Shown here piece by piece: positions 24,673 through 32,720 of a DNA stretch of 38,332 nt (position 1 is its first letter; every line of letters starts with the position of its first letter). The notes under the pieces are model-generated. The model had not been told where the DNA came from and ran no database searches. It worked only from the letters and a program-made list of their open reading frames with translations. The DNA comes from CAYWNA01 sp964459305. Its GTDB lineage: Bacteria; Planctomycetota; Planctomycetia; Pirellulales; Pirellulaceae. The DNA lies in the NCBI GenBank assembly GCA_964459305.1, contig CAYWNA010000113.1, forward strand, positions 1 through 38,332, given 5' to 3'. Position numbers and translations under genes: made by a program.

Positions 24673-25704
24673 ATGCAATTGACCGAGAGTTCTCAGACCG
24701 ATGTGGCCAGCGCTGCGACGTCCTCGGCGGCCACGAACCGTGCCAACAAATTTTGCGACGACGTGCGCCAACGCGTGGCCGAGGTAGTCGTGGGCCAAGA
24801 CGTGGTTGTCGAACGCATTCTGATCGCCCTGTTCACCGGCGGTCACCTCATGCTTCAAGGCGTTCCGGGGCTGGCAAAAACGCTGCTGGTTAACGCAGTG
24901 GCCAAGGCCATCGACCTGAAGTTTGCGCGAATCCAATTCACCATCGACATGCTTCCGTCCGACATCACCGGATCGGAGATCCTGGATCAGAAGACGGGCG
25001 AGTTTCGCGTCCACAAAGGGCCGGTTTTCACCAACCTGCTGTTGGCCGACGAAATCAATCGCGCCGCCCCTAAAGCACAAAGTGCGATGCTGGAGGCGAT
25101 GCAGGAACGCAAGGCCACGATCGGGGACGAGACCTTCAAACTGCCGGTGCCGTTTCTGGTCATCGCCACGCAGAATCCCGTGGAACAATCGGGCACTTTC
25201 GAATTACCCGAGGCGCAGCTTGACCGCTTCATGCTGTATCACCGGCTCGACTACCCAACCGTCGAAGAGGAGCAAGATATTCTGCGACGTCAGCTCGCCA
25301 TGGGCCTGAAGAAGGACGAAAGCGGCGGCGCCGTGCCAAAAACGGCATTCGACATGATCCCGTCCGAGCCGTGCGCGACCATTGAAGATCTCGTCCGGGC
25401 GATGGAGGCCGTGCAACGCGTCCACGTCAGCGACGTGTTCGCCAAGCACTCGGTAGAACTATCTCGCCGCACGCGGGAGTCAAAGCTCCTGGACTTCGGC
25501 TGCAGTCCGCGTGCTTGCCTAGCGCTGGCCGCCGCATCCCGCGCCAGGGCTTTCATTCACGGTCGCGACTACGTCGTGCCGGAAGATCTTTTCGAGTTGG
25601 CCGAAGACGTCATCCTGCACCGCATTCGCCTGACCTACGAAGCCGCAGCCGAAGGGCACACAGGCCGCGATGTATTGGAGACGGTCTTGTCGGAACTCGG
25701 ATAA
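24673..25704 (+). CDS. MoxR-family AAA+ ATPase
   Basis: This 343-residue protein has Walker A G-V-P-G-L-A-K-T (63-70), Walker B L-L-L-A-D-E (122-127) and sensor-type A-T-Q-N-P (about 166-170), typical of MoxR proteins. These act as cytoplasmic chaperone-like ATPases that work with VWA proteins to activate or assemble complexes, often in the envelope. It sits between the 1186-residue protein and the DUF58 gene, the normal MoxR neighbourhood. ATG at 24673 is used; the Thr/Ser/Ala-rich first 25 residues are variable in the family. Confidence 0.95.
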   Translation: MQLTESSQTDVASAATSSAATNRANKFCDDVRQRVAEVVVGQDVVVERILIALFTGGHLMLQGVPGLAKTLLVNAVAKAIDLKFARIQFTIDMLPSDITGSEILDQKTGEFRVHKGPVFTNLLLADEINRAAPKAQSAMLEAMQERKATIGDETFKLPVPFLVIATQNPVEQSGTFELPEAQLDRFMLYHRLDYPTVEEEQDILRRQLAMGLKKDESGGAVPKTAFDMIPSEPCATIEDLVRAMEAVQRVHVSDVFAKHSVELSRRTRESKLLDFGCSPRACLALAAASRARAFIHGRDYVVPEDLFELAEDVILHRIRLTYEAAAEGHTGRDVLETVLSELG

Positions 25705-25781
25705 CGATGGGAAACATGGAATTGAAATTGACGAACGGTACGTTTGGGATTGAAAACGGCGTTGGCGCATTTATTAAGGCC

Positions 25782-25798
25782 GCCCCGTTGGGGCTTTT
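25782..25798 (+). terminator. Weak hairpin plus T-run after moxR
   Basis: GCCCC-GTT-GGGGC (25782-25794) is followed by TTTT. The stem is only five pairs, so it would attenuate rather than fully stop transcription. It lies between moxR and the DUF58 gene, which are expected to be cotranscribed. Confidence 0.3.
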
Positions 25799-25818
25799 GA
25801 ACTTCGTGTAACTCGTTT

Positions 25819-25866
25819 CCCAGGGTTGCGCGACGACCGTTGTCACGCTCGTCGCTCCACCCTGGG
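25819..25866. repeat. Imperfect inverted repeat between moxR and DUF58 gene
   Basis: The arms CCCAGGGTTGCGCGACGA (25819-25836) and TCGTCGCTCCACCCTGGG (25849-25866) are reverse complements at 15 of 18 positions with a 12-base loop. Together with the hairpin at 25782 it fills most of the 200-base gap. Its family is unlike the others in the window. Confidence 0.65.
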
Positions 25867-25904
25867 CTGGCATAGGACCGTGCCTTTGGCACTGAAGATT
25901 GAAC

Positions 25905-26765
25905 ATGCGACGCACTGCGGAAATCGCGCACGATCCGGTGGACTCTCGGCAGTTTGAACTGGCCGTGAAGCAATTGGCGGATAGCATTGCATTCGGCCCG
26001 GACGACTCCATCTATCACGGTTCGGGGTTGGAGTATGCCCAGTCGCGGGTCTATCTGCCCGGCGATAGTGTGAAGCTGATTGATTGGAGGGTGTCGGCAC
26101 GCACCGGCAAATTCTATGTCAAGGAGTACCAGGAGCCGCGGCAGATTCCGCTGTACATTCTGCTGGACACGTCCGCGTCGATGTGTGTCAGCTCGCTTCG
26201 CTTGAGCAAGTATGCATGGGCGGTTCGCATCGCCGCTGCTGTTGCACTGGCCGCGCAGTCGCGATTGACGCCCGTGGGCTTGATCGCGTGCGGCGAGCGC
26301 GAAATGCGCATCTCGCCCACATTGGCCCGCAACGACGTCATGCGGTGGGCCCATCGTTTGCGTCGTCACGGCTTCCTGGAAGGAACGTTGTTGGGTCACC
26401 GAACTCGCCAATTGATACCCACGCTCCGGCGCCGAAGCGCGCTGATGGTCTTGAGTGATCTACACGATGCAGACGCGCTCGGTGCTCTGCGTTTGGTCGC
26501 TCAGGAGCATGAGTGCATCGTGCTCCACTTTCGCGATCCTGCAGAAACTGGGGTTCGCGGAGCCGGGCTCTTTCGCGGCAGAGAAGCTGAGACCGGGCGG
26601 TCCTTTTTCGCGTCCGGGCGACGACGGTGGTTTGCTGACGGCGACATGAAGAAGCGGCTGACCCGACACGGTATCGACTACCTCCTGTTGGAAACCAATC
26701 GCCCGATCCTCGTTCGGTTGCGTCAGTTCCTCAAGGCGCGCGGACGCCGCGTTGGTGCGAGATAA
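25905..26765 (+). CDS. DUF58 domain protein
   Basis: This 286-residue protein has the DUF58 signature: Y-L-P-G-D-S-V-K-L-I-D-W (50-61), then A-R-T-G-K-F-Y-V-K-E (65-74). A VWA-like fold with an intact MIDAS D-T-S-A-S (88-92) follows. DUF58 proteins are the usual partners of MoxR ATPases. No TM segment is present, so it is cytoplasmic. I use ATG 25905; a TTG at 25899 would add two residues. Neither has a strong ribosome binding site. The next gene begins 28 bases after the stop. Confidence 0.92.
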   Translation: MRRTAEIAHDPVDSRQFELAVKQLADSIAFGPDDSIYHGSGLEYAQSRVYLPGDSVKLIDWRVSARTGKFYVKEYQEPRQIPLYILLDTSASMCVSSLRLSKYAWAVRIAAAVALAAQSRLTPVGLIACGEREMRISPTLARNDVMRWAHRLRRHGFLEGTLLGHRTRQLIPTLRRRSALMVLSDLHDADALGALRLVAQEHECIVLHFRDPAETGVRGAGLFRGREAETGRSFFASGRRRWFADGDMKKRLTRHGIDYLLLETNRPILVRLRQFLKARGRRVGAR

Positions 26766-26793
26766 CGTCATAACACGTACACATAGACACGAA

Positions 26794-27687
26794 ATGACCG
26801 TCGAAAACCCAGAACAGCGCGAGACGAAGCGACGCCGGATGCCGATGCTGCTGGCTGCCTGCGCTCTGGTCTTCGTCGTAGCCGCAGTGTCTACGACACT
26901 ATTCTCCTGGCTGCGCGAGCCGGAAGTGGATTCGACGGACACAGACGTACCACTGGGCGTGGAAGAGGCCGCGATCGTTCGGTATGCTGGGCCGCGACTG
27001 GCGGCACGCCCGTATCGCCGTGGGGCTTCGGTCAATCTGCGAATTGCTGACGTCGTCGAACAAGGTGCCGTCCGAGTTTACGACGTACGCTATGTGGTCA
27101 ACTTGCCCGGCGAGTTTGATCTGACCGACTATCTGACTTCGACCGATGGCAATCCGATTGACGATCTGCCGTCGTTCAAAGTGCGCGGACTGACCAGCCT
27201 GACGAAAGACATCGAGACCCGAATCCAAGAAATCGAAGACGCAGGCGTTCACATTTGGCACTGGTACTATGAGACACTTGGCGCGTTAGGCGTCTGTTGG
27301 GTCGGATGGCTGTTGGGCCTGATCTTTGTCGGCAGGCCCAAACGGCCACCGAAACCGCTGCCGGCTCCGCCCGAACCGACAATCGCGGAGCAAATCGAGC
27401 GGTACCTGCGGATGCTGGCCCAAGGAGAGCTGAGCGTCGAAGAGAAAGCGCGGCTCGAAGTCTTGCTGTTGACGCACTGGCGCGAGCGTTTGGGGCTACG
27501 GCGACAACGCATGGCCTCGGCCTGCCGTCAGATCCAGCAAAGCGATACGCTCGGTCAAATTTATGAGAAGCTCGCGGGCTGGCTACATGATCCGAATTCC
27601 GACATCGGCTCCGACCAGTTCCTCGAAGCCTGCACGAAACACGTTGGAAACGGAAAAGTCCCGCGCCGGCGTACGGTGACATCATGA
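26794..27687 (+). CDS. Two-TM protein of the Bat locus
   Basis: This 297-residue protein has TM1 at about 17-38, a periplasmic domain of about 120 residues (beta-rich, with V-V-N-L-P-G-E-F-D-L), TM2 at about 160-179, a Pro-rich linker and a helical cytoplasmic tail. The position and layout are those of the DUF4381/BatD-like component normally found between DUF58 and VWA genes, but the sequence is not one I can assign. An upstream GTG (26752) would overlap the DUF58 gene; the ATG at 26794 places a basic segment directly before TM1 and is preferred. Its TGA overlaps the next ATG (27684-27687). Confidence 0.75.
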   Translation: MTVENPEQRETKRRRMPMLLAACALVFVVAAVSTTLFSWLREPEVDSTDTDVPLGVEEAAIVRYAGPRLAARPYRRGASVNLRIADVVEQGAVRVYDVRYVVNLPGEFDLTDYLTSTDGNPIDDLPSFKVRGLTSLTKDIETRIQEIEDAGVHIWHWYYETLGALGVCWVGWLLGLIFVGRPKRPPKPLPAPPEPTIAEQIERYLRMLAQGELSVEEKARLEVLLLTHWRERLGLRRQRMASACRQIQQSDTLGQIYEKLAGWLHDPNSDIGSDQFLEACTKHVGNGKVPRRRTVTS

Positions 27688-28622
27688 CGTTTGCCCATCC
27701 GAATCTGATCATGTTGCTTGCGATCCCCGTAACGCTGTTGTTCTGGGAATGGGTTCGTCGCGGCCAGCCGCTGGTGATGCCCTTCGACGGTGTGCGTCAG
27801 CGACGCGGGTGGCTGCTGGGATTGCTCGTGCTCACGGCGAACAGTCTGCCGGCGGTGCTGCTGGCGATGGCGATCGTACTGCTGGCACGACCGCTGACCT
27901 ACGCACCGCCGAAGACGCAACGCGAACTCTCCAATATCCAGATCGTCTTGGACGCCTCGACCAGCATGGTCTTCAGTACGTATGGGCCACAGGACGGCGA
28001 AAAGCGGTACACGCGGTTCGACGGTGCCATGGACGCACTGGAGACGTTCCTCACGACTCGCGAAGGCGACGCGTTCGGCTTGACCATCTTTTCGCGCAAC
28101 TTCATCCACTGGGTCCCGCTCACACAGGACACAGCCGCCATCCGCATGGCGCGTACGTTCATTTGGCCCGAACTCTTTCCCGACGAGATCTGGGGCCACA
28201 CTTTCATCGCCAAGGCGCTCAATGGTGCGATTGCTCCCCTTTCGAAGCATGCCGAAGGTGACCGGATGATCATCCTGATCACCGATGGCGAAGGTGAAGA
28301 CATCGGCGGTGGGCGCGAGAGAGACGTGATCGACAAGCTCCAGCGTCACGACATCGTGGTGTTTGCCATCGCGCTAAATGACAACGGTTTCACGCCCGGA
28401 CTGGAAAACATCGCCCGAGAGACAGGCGGTGAGATCTTCAAGGCGCTGACGCCTCAGACACTGCAGACCGTGTTCGATCGGATCGACCAGATGAAGAAGG
28501 TCGAAATTCGTTCGACGAAACCGGAGGTGATCGACTTCTTTGATCCCTTCCTGCGTCCGACCCTAGCCCTGCTGGCAGTTCAAGTTCTTGTCCTGTTCGG
28601 GCTGCGGTTCACACCGTGGTAA
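27684..28622 (+). CDS. Membrane VWA-domain protein (BatA-like)
   Basis: This 312-residue protein has TM segments near 5-23 and 44-68, a periplasmic VWA domain from about 84 to 260, and a C-terminal TM near 290-308. The MIDAS D-A-S-T-S (90-94) and a later L-I-T-D-G-E-G are present. It overlaps the preceding gene by four bases (ATGA), so translation is coupled. It is the second VWA protein of the locus; the first is at 18555. A MITE-like element follows 49 bases after the stop and closes the unit. Confidence 0.92.
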   Translation: MTFAHPNLIMLLAIPVTLLFWEWVRRGQPLVMPFDGVRQRRGWLLGLLVLTANSLPAVLLAMAIVLLARPLTYAPPKTQRELSNIQIVLDASTSMVFSTYGPQDGEKRYTRFDGAMDALETFLTTREGDAFGLTIFSRNFIHWVPLTQDTAAIRMARTFIWPELFPDEIWGHTFIAKALNGAIAPLSKHAEGDRMIILITDGEGEDIGGGRERDVIDKLQRHDIVVFAIALNDNGFTPGLENIARETGGEIFKALTPQTLQTVFDRIDQMKKVEIRSTKPEVIDFFDPFLRPTLALLAVQVLVLFGLRFTPW

Positions 28623-28670
28623 TCGTGGTTCATCCCATGATGCGCGATCATCGATCGGCCTGTCAGTTAG

Positions 28671-28804
28671 ATGAGGGTGTCCGGGAATTGGGAGGGCGAA
28701 GCTCCCGCTGAGCCGAGTTTTCGCCACCGACGCACGGCTCGGCAGGAGCCTCGCCCTCCCGAAAACCGTGGATTATGGCGTGTCGGATTCCCGGACACCT
28801 TCAG
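28671..28804. mobile_element. MITE-like palindromic element, copy 2
   Basis: This is an inverted copy of the element at 20951-21084, with terminal repeats at 28671-28688 and 28787-28804. An inner palindrome pairs GGGAGGGCGAAGCTCC with GGAGCCTCGCCCTCCC. Its right end overlaps the TGA (complement of 28801-28803) of the minus-strand amidohydrolase. No transposase gene is present, so it would depend on enzymes from elsewhere. Confidence 0.85.
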
Positions 28805-30204
28805 TTCGATTCCCTATCGCGCCATAGGCGAACCTCGATTTGTGGAAACAGTTTCAGGGCGTTTTCGCGCATGATCTTCCGACCGATCGCCTCGGCATGC
28901 TCAATTCGCAATTCGCCGCGCACGACCTTTTCGGCCAATGCTTCGGCCACACAGCGGCGCGTCAGGACGGTTGCTCCGTAGGTGCCTTCGGGATGACCGC
29001 AGTCCGAGCCCCACAGAATGCGGTCGGCAGGGACGGCGTCCAGCCATTCCTGGTATGCCCGACGGGCCATCGAATAGCTGAGGGTTGGCAACCAGCAGGA
29101 ATCGAGCCAGACGTTACGGAAACGCTGGGCCATCACGGCCGATTCGCCCACCCAGGGAAAACCTCCGTGGAACAGGACGAACTTCGTTTTGGGATTGGCC
29201 TCGATCAAGTCCACCAACAGCATCGGGTTGGAGCCCTGGATTCGGGCCTGTCCTGTATGGATCTGAAACGGCAGTTTATGTTTGGCACTGAGGGCCGTGA
29301 CGTGCCAGAACATGAAGTCCCCGAAATCCTTCTGCTGCGCTGCCGTGACCTGGTCGCGCGGCTTGCCGAATGCGATAGCGGCGCGTTCTCTGGGTACTCG
29401 TTCGAACCGCAGCGTGCGCTGGTAGGCATGCGTCGCTTTCAGACAGACACAGCCCCGTTTGACGCCGGCGCGAAAGATCGCATCGACCGCCTCCAAATAG
29501 TCGTCGAACGTTTCCATCGGCAGGCTGCGTGCCTTTGCGAACTCAAACGGATTGTCCTTCTCCCCGGTGCGCGACGGATGGCTGGCCTGGACCAGTGACG
29601 TGACGTTCAGCAGGGGCACGATGAATCGATAGGGCGGAAAGGCATGATCGAAATCGAGCCGCCCCCAGTACGGATCGACGAAGGCCAGTTCGGTGTTGGC
29701 TTTCTCGGTAATCACTTGCTGATACCATTTGTCGTCCGCATAGTTGAGTTTGATGCGATCGTTCAACTCAATGGCCTGCTGGTCGGTGATCGTGTCGAAG
29801 TCCACGCCATACAGGTCGCGCCAAGCCGGCAGCAGGAAGCGATAGAAACTGGTGGCACGGGCATCGTCGAAGTCGTGCGAGGCCGACTTCCACCACGTCT
29901 CGAAAGACCGGTCCTCGGGCCAGGGCGAAAGGGTATTGGTCCACGTGTAGTAAGTGCGTCGAATGAGGCTGTGAAGCGTGACGGCGCGCCCGTCGGCGAT
30001 GGGGTCGGTCGGCAGCATCTGGAGGGGCTGTAGGTGAGTATGCGTATCGATCGCAGGCGTCTGGTCGATGACAGCGCGGATGCGTCGGTAGGCGTCCGTG
30101 GTCTTGACGTCCTGTCCAAATATGGCAGGCGCAAACACCAGTGCGGCTGACAAGGCGATCCATTTCGCCCGATTCCGGGAGTTGAGTTGGCTAGTTGGAT
30201 TCAT
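28801..30204 (-). CDS. Exported amidohydrolase (Amidohydro_2 type)
   Basis: The ATG at 30204 gives 467 residues with a Sec signal (about 13-30, ending A-I-F-G-Q). The metal-binding D-T-H-T-H (53-57) follows, then Q-I-H-T-G, L-F-H-G-G and W-G-S-D-C-G-H near the end, all features of metal-dependent amidohydrolase barrels. The family includes decarboxylases and lactonases acting on cyclic or aromatic acids; the substrate here is unknown. A frame extending to 30474 shadows the upstream gene. The start overlaps the stop of the membrane protein by 14 bases, so the two are coupled. The stop lies inside the end of the MITE-like element. Confidence 0.85.
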   Translation of the reverse strand: MNPTSQLNSRNRAKWIALSAALVFAPAIFGQDVKTTDAYRRIRAVIDQTPAIDTHTHLQPLQMLPTDPIADGRAVTLHSLIRRTYYTWTNTLSPWPEDRSFETWWKSASHDFDDARATSFYRFLLPAWRDLYGVDFDTITDQQAIELNDRIKLNYADDKWYQQVITEKANTELAFVDPYWGRLDFDHAFPPYRFIVPLLNVTSLVQASHPSRTGEKDNPFEFAKARSLPMETFDDYLEAVDAIFRAGVKRGCVCLKATHAYQRTLRFERVPRERAAIAFGKPRDQVTAAQQKDFGDFMFWHVTALSAKHKLPFQIHTGQARIQGSNPMLLVDLIEANPKTKFVLFHGGFPWVGESAVMAQRFRNVWLDSCWLPTLSYSMARRAYQEWLDAVPADRILWGSDCGHPEGTYGATVLTRRCVAEALAEKVVRGELRIEHAEAIGRKIMRENALKLFPQIEVRLWRDRESN

Positions 30205-30880
30205 TTTTTTTGTTCCCTGAGAATGATTCTGAAAACGAGTTGTCGCCTGCAACTCCCTCTCGTTCTGGTTCCCAAGTTGGAGTTTGGGCCGTAGGGGAGA
30301 TTTGCCCTTGTGCTTCGAGCTCTCGATCTTTCTCAGATACATCCGGCGATGAGGCGCCGGCCACGACCCAGCGAGTGAGTTGTCGTAGGGCCCACGCCGC
30401 CAGGACGATCGCGGGGATGCCCAAGGGCGCAAAGTACAGGCCAAGTTCGGGTTGCGGGGCTCCTCTGATCCCAAGAAAAACTACTGATAGTGCCGTCAGG
30501 GCCCCAAGTTCAACGACAACGGCGCCCATCAGGGCGAGCACGGCCGGGAGCAGCACGAGCACGAAGACGCCGCGCTGGAGGGATTGAGCAACTCCGGCTC
30601 GCGAAAGCGCACTGACTGCACCACCCCAAATCGCGACCGATGCCAGAATCAGAAAGACCAGGATGATGACAAAAGCCGGCGTCTCGTCCATCGCAAGCCG
30701 GGCGGTGGCAAGAGAGGCTTGCAGCAGTACAAACAGCCAAATGAAGTCGCTCAACAGGAATCGACGTGGGGCATGCAGGAAGCGAGTTGCCTCGGCAAAC
30801 GGGCTCAAAATCCAGCGCCCGATAAGCGGAAGCGCGACGAGCAGCAACACTATGTAGAAACACGGGATCCCAAATTCCAA
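30191..30880 (-). CDS. Multi-pass membrane protein of unknown function
   Basis: This 229-residue protein has five or six hydrophobic segments (about 6-26, 40-60, 68-88, 104-138 possibly double, and 147-167), followed by an acidic, Ser-rich cytoplasmic or exposed tail (178-229). The start is a TTG at 30880, supported by GGAGG about ten bases upstream on the minus strand. It overlaps the amidohydrolase gene by 14 bases. No transporter motif is recognised. A role linked to the exported amidohydrolase is only suggested by the overlap. Confidence 0.65.
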   Translation of the reverse strand: MEFGIPCFYIVLLLVALPLIGRWILSPFAEATRFLHAPRRFLLSDFIWLFVLLQASLATARLAMDETPAFVIILVFLILASVAIWGGAVSALSRAGVAQSLQRGVFVLVLLPAVLALMGAVVVELGALTALSVVFLGIRGAPQPELGLYFAPLGIPAIVLAAWALRQLTRWVVAGASSPDVSEKDRELEAQGQISPTAQTPTWEPEREGVAGDNSFSESFSGNKKNESN

Positions 30881-30942
30881 GGCAGTAGATCCTCCAACTT
30901 CAGCCAGATCGTTTCGGAAACGCCATCTCTTGGAGTTGCGTT

Positions 30943-31021
30943 GTAGCCGAACTCGCCAGAATTTGCATGAAGCTGGGCCTCACAGACTACCGACAGACCA
31001 AATTCTGGTGAATTCGGCTAC
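30943..31021. repeat. Inverted repeat (family A), with co-varying arms
   Basis: The arms at 30943-30966 and 30998-31021 keep the GTAGCCGAA..CGCCAGA frame, but where 17134 has C paired with G this copy has A paired with T. The pairing is thus maintained by matched changes. The loop is 31 bases. It lies 36 bases downstream of the sulfatase stop (minus strand) and could end that transcript. Confidence 0.8.
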
Positions 31022-31056
31022 GGTTTTCCGCTGACGTAACACGGTACCCCACAGCT

Positions 31057-32547
31057 CTATCCACGCGTTCTTGGCGTGGGGTCGGCAACGGTGGCGGCCG
31101 GACGTTGGTTCTTGCCCTTTCTCCCGGCGTCGCCGAGATCCTCACGCGCCCGTTCGGCCAAGGCCATCAACCGCGCGACGATCTCCGGACGCTTGTCGGC
31201 TACGTTGGTTGTCGAGCCGATGTCCTCTACCACATTAAACAGGAGCGCCTTCGTCTTCGTACCGCGATTGAAATGCGGGTGGCGCGAGAAACTGTCCAGC
31301 GGTACAAACAGCTTCCATGGTCCGGAGCGCACTGCTTGGAGTTGGTCCCTGTAATAGTAGTAGAAAACATCGTACGGCGATTTGGCGCTCTCTTGGCCGA
31401 AGATCAACGGGCGAATGTCGTGCCCGTCGATGATTCGGTCTGTCGGCGGCGCGGTGTTGGCCAGATAGGCAAACGTCGGCAGCAAATCCATCGTCGTTGC
31501 CAACTCCTCGCACACCGTGCCCGCAGGCACTTTTTCCGGGCACCACATGATGGTCGGTACTCGAAATGCACCTTCGCCCGTCGTGTACCCGCGCCCGTGC
31601 AGAGGCTGGTTCGTCCCGCGGGCCGGGCTGTTCATGTCGCGGGCCATGGGCGCACCGTTGTCCGATGTCCAGATGACCAGCGTGCGCTTTTCGATGCCCA
31701 ACTCCACAAGCTTGTCGAGGACCTCGCCCGTGGACCAATCCAACTCCTCGATCGAATCGCCCCACGGCCCGTTGCGGCTCTTTCCCTTGAATCCCTCGCT
31801 GGCAAACGGCGCGGCGGTGCTTCCCGGCATCGCCTGCGGGAAGTAGAGGAAGAACGGGCGTTCCTTGTTTTCCTCGATAAACTCCAACGCCCGCTCGGTA
31901 TAGCATTTCGTCAACAGATCGCGGTCTGCTGGCGCTTCGACGACGGTCTCGTTTTCCATCAGCGGCAACGGCGGCCACATCGATCCGTTCAACCGATCGC
32001 CCAGCCGCTGGCCGGTGGGTTTGGTCATATCGTCGCTGTAGGGGATTCCATAGAACAAGTCAAACCCCTGGCGCGTCGGCAAAAACTCCGGCTGATCCCC
32101 CAAGTGCCACTTGCCGATGATCGCCGTCGCGTATCCCTGCCCCCTTAACACCTCGGCGATTGTCACCTCATCGGGATTCAGCCCATACGGCGAGACAGGC
32201 CGCAGAACAAGTCCGTCGCGCGGGTTGTCGTGCATGCCGACCCGCTGTGAATAGCAGCCCGTGATAATGCTCGATCGCGAAGGCGTACACACACCCGCGG
32301 TCACACAAAAATGCGTGAACTTCCTTCCCTCGCGCGCCATACGATTCAGATGTGGCGTGCGGTGCACCGTCGATCCAAACGGCTCGATATCGCCATACCC
32401 CAGATTGTCGCAGAAAATCACAATAAGATTCGGCGGACTCTCCGTCGAGGCGTCTTCCGCCGCAGAAGCAGTGGCCATCGACAAACCAGCGAACGAGAAG
32501 ACCAAAACTACCCACACAGGCATGATGTTAACAATGACTTTTTTCAT
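31057..32547 (-). CDS. Exported sulfatase (Cys-type arylsulfatase family)
   Basis: This 496-residue protein has a Sec signal (hydrophobic 9-29, A-S-A-A-E). The sulfatase signature C-T-P-S-R (87-91), in which Cys87 would become formylglycine, is followed by G-K-W-H-L-G. The N-terminal metal motif reads F-C-D-N-L-G-Y-G-D (45-53), with Asn in place of the usual second Asp, and a second site, T-S-D-N-G-A, lies near 295. It would remove sulfate esters from polysaccharides outside the cytoplasm and needs a maturase that is not in the window. The substrate class cannot be read. It is on the minus strand, flanked by inverted repeats on both sides. Confidence 0.95.
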   Translation of the reverse strand: MKKVIVNIMPVWVVLVFSFAGLSMATASAAEDASTESPPNLIVIFCDNLGYGDIEPFGSTVHRTPHLNRMAREGRKFTHFCVTAGVCTPSRSSIITGCYSQRVGMHDNPRDGLVLRPVSPYGLNPDEVTIAEVLRGQGYATAIIGKWHLGDQPEFLPTRQGFDLFYGIPYSDDMTKPTGQRLGDRLNGSMWPPLPLMENETVVEAPADRDLLTKCYTERALEFIEENKERPFFLYFPQAMPGSTAAPFASEGFKGKSRNGPWGDSIEELDWSTGEVLDKLVELGIEKRTLVIWTSDNGAPMARDMNSPARGTNQPLHGRGYTTGEGAFRVPTIMWCPEKVPAGTVCEELATTMDLLPTFAYLANTAPPTDRIIDGHDIRPLIFGQESAKSPYDVFYYYYRDQLQAVRSGPWKLFVPLDSFSRHPHFNRGTKTKALLFNVVEDIGSTTNVADKRPEIVARLMALAERAREDLGDAGRKGKNQRPAATVADPTPRTRG

Positions 32548-32628
32548 TATCAGACTCCCAACGTAGGCTGTGTCTATTCATGTACTAGCCCAAAACCGCA
32601 ACGCGGTTGAGCCGCTGCCAAATTGCTC

Positions 32629-32695
32629 GTAGCACCGCCTTCAGGCGGCCTACGAAGTGGATGCCGTGCCCGAAACCGCCTAACGGCGGCACTAC
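32629..32695. repeat. Inverted repeat upstream of the sulfatase
   Basis: The arms GTAGCACCGCCTTCAGGCGG (32629-32648) and CCGCCTAACGGCGGCACTAC (32676-32695) are reverse complements at most positions, and each arm also contains its own small CCGCC/GGCGG palindrome. It shares the GTAG..CTAC ends with the element at 38254-38299. Confidence 0.7.
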
Positions 32696-32720
32696 GAACA
32701 CCTATGTGATCACCGGTACG

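Noticed and set aside
28801..28830. tRNA-like AGTTCGATTCC stretch
   Set aside because: No cloverleaf can be built around it and it lies within the coding end of the amidohydrolase.
31105..32148. Plus-strand open frame (347 codons) opposite the sulfatase
   Set aside because: The minus strand encodes an intact sulfatase with the C-T-P-S-R signature; the antisense frame is a shadow.
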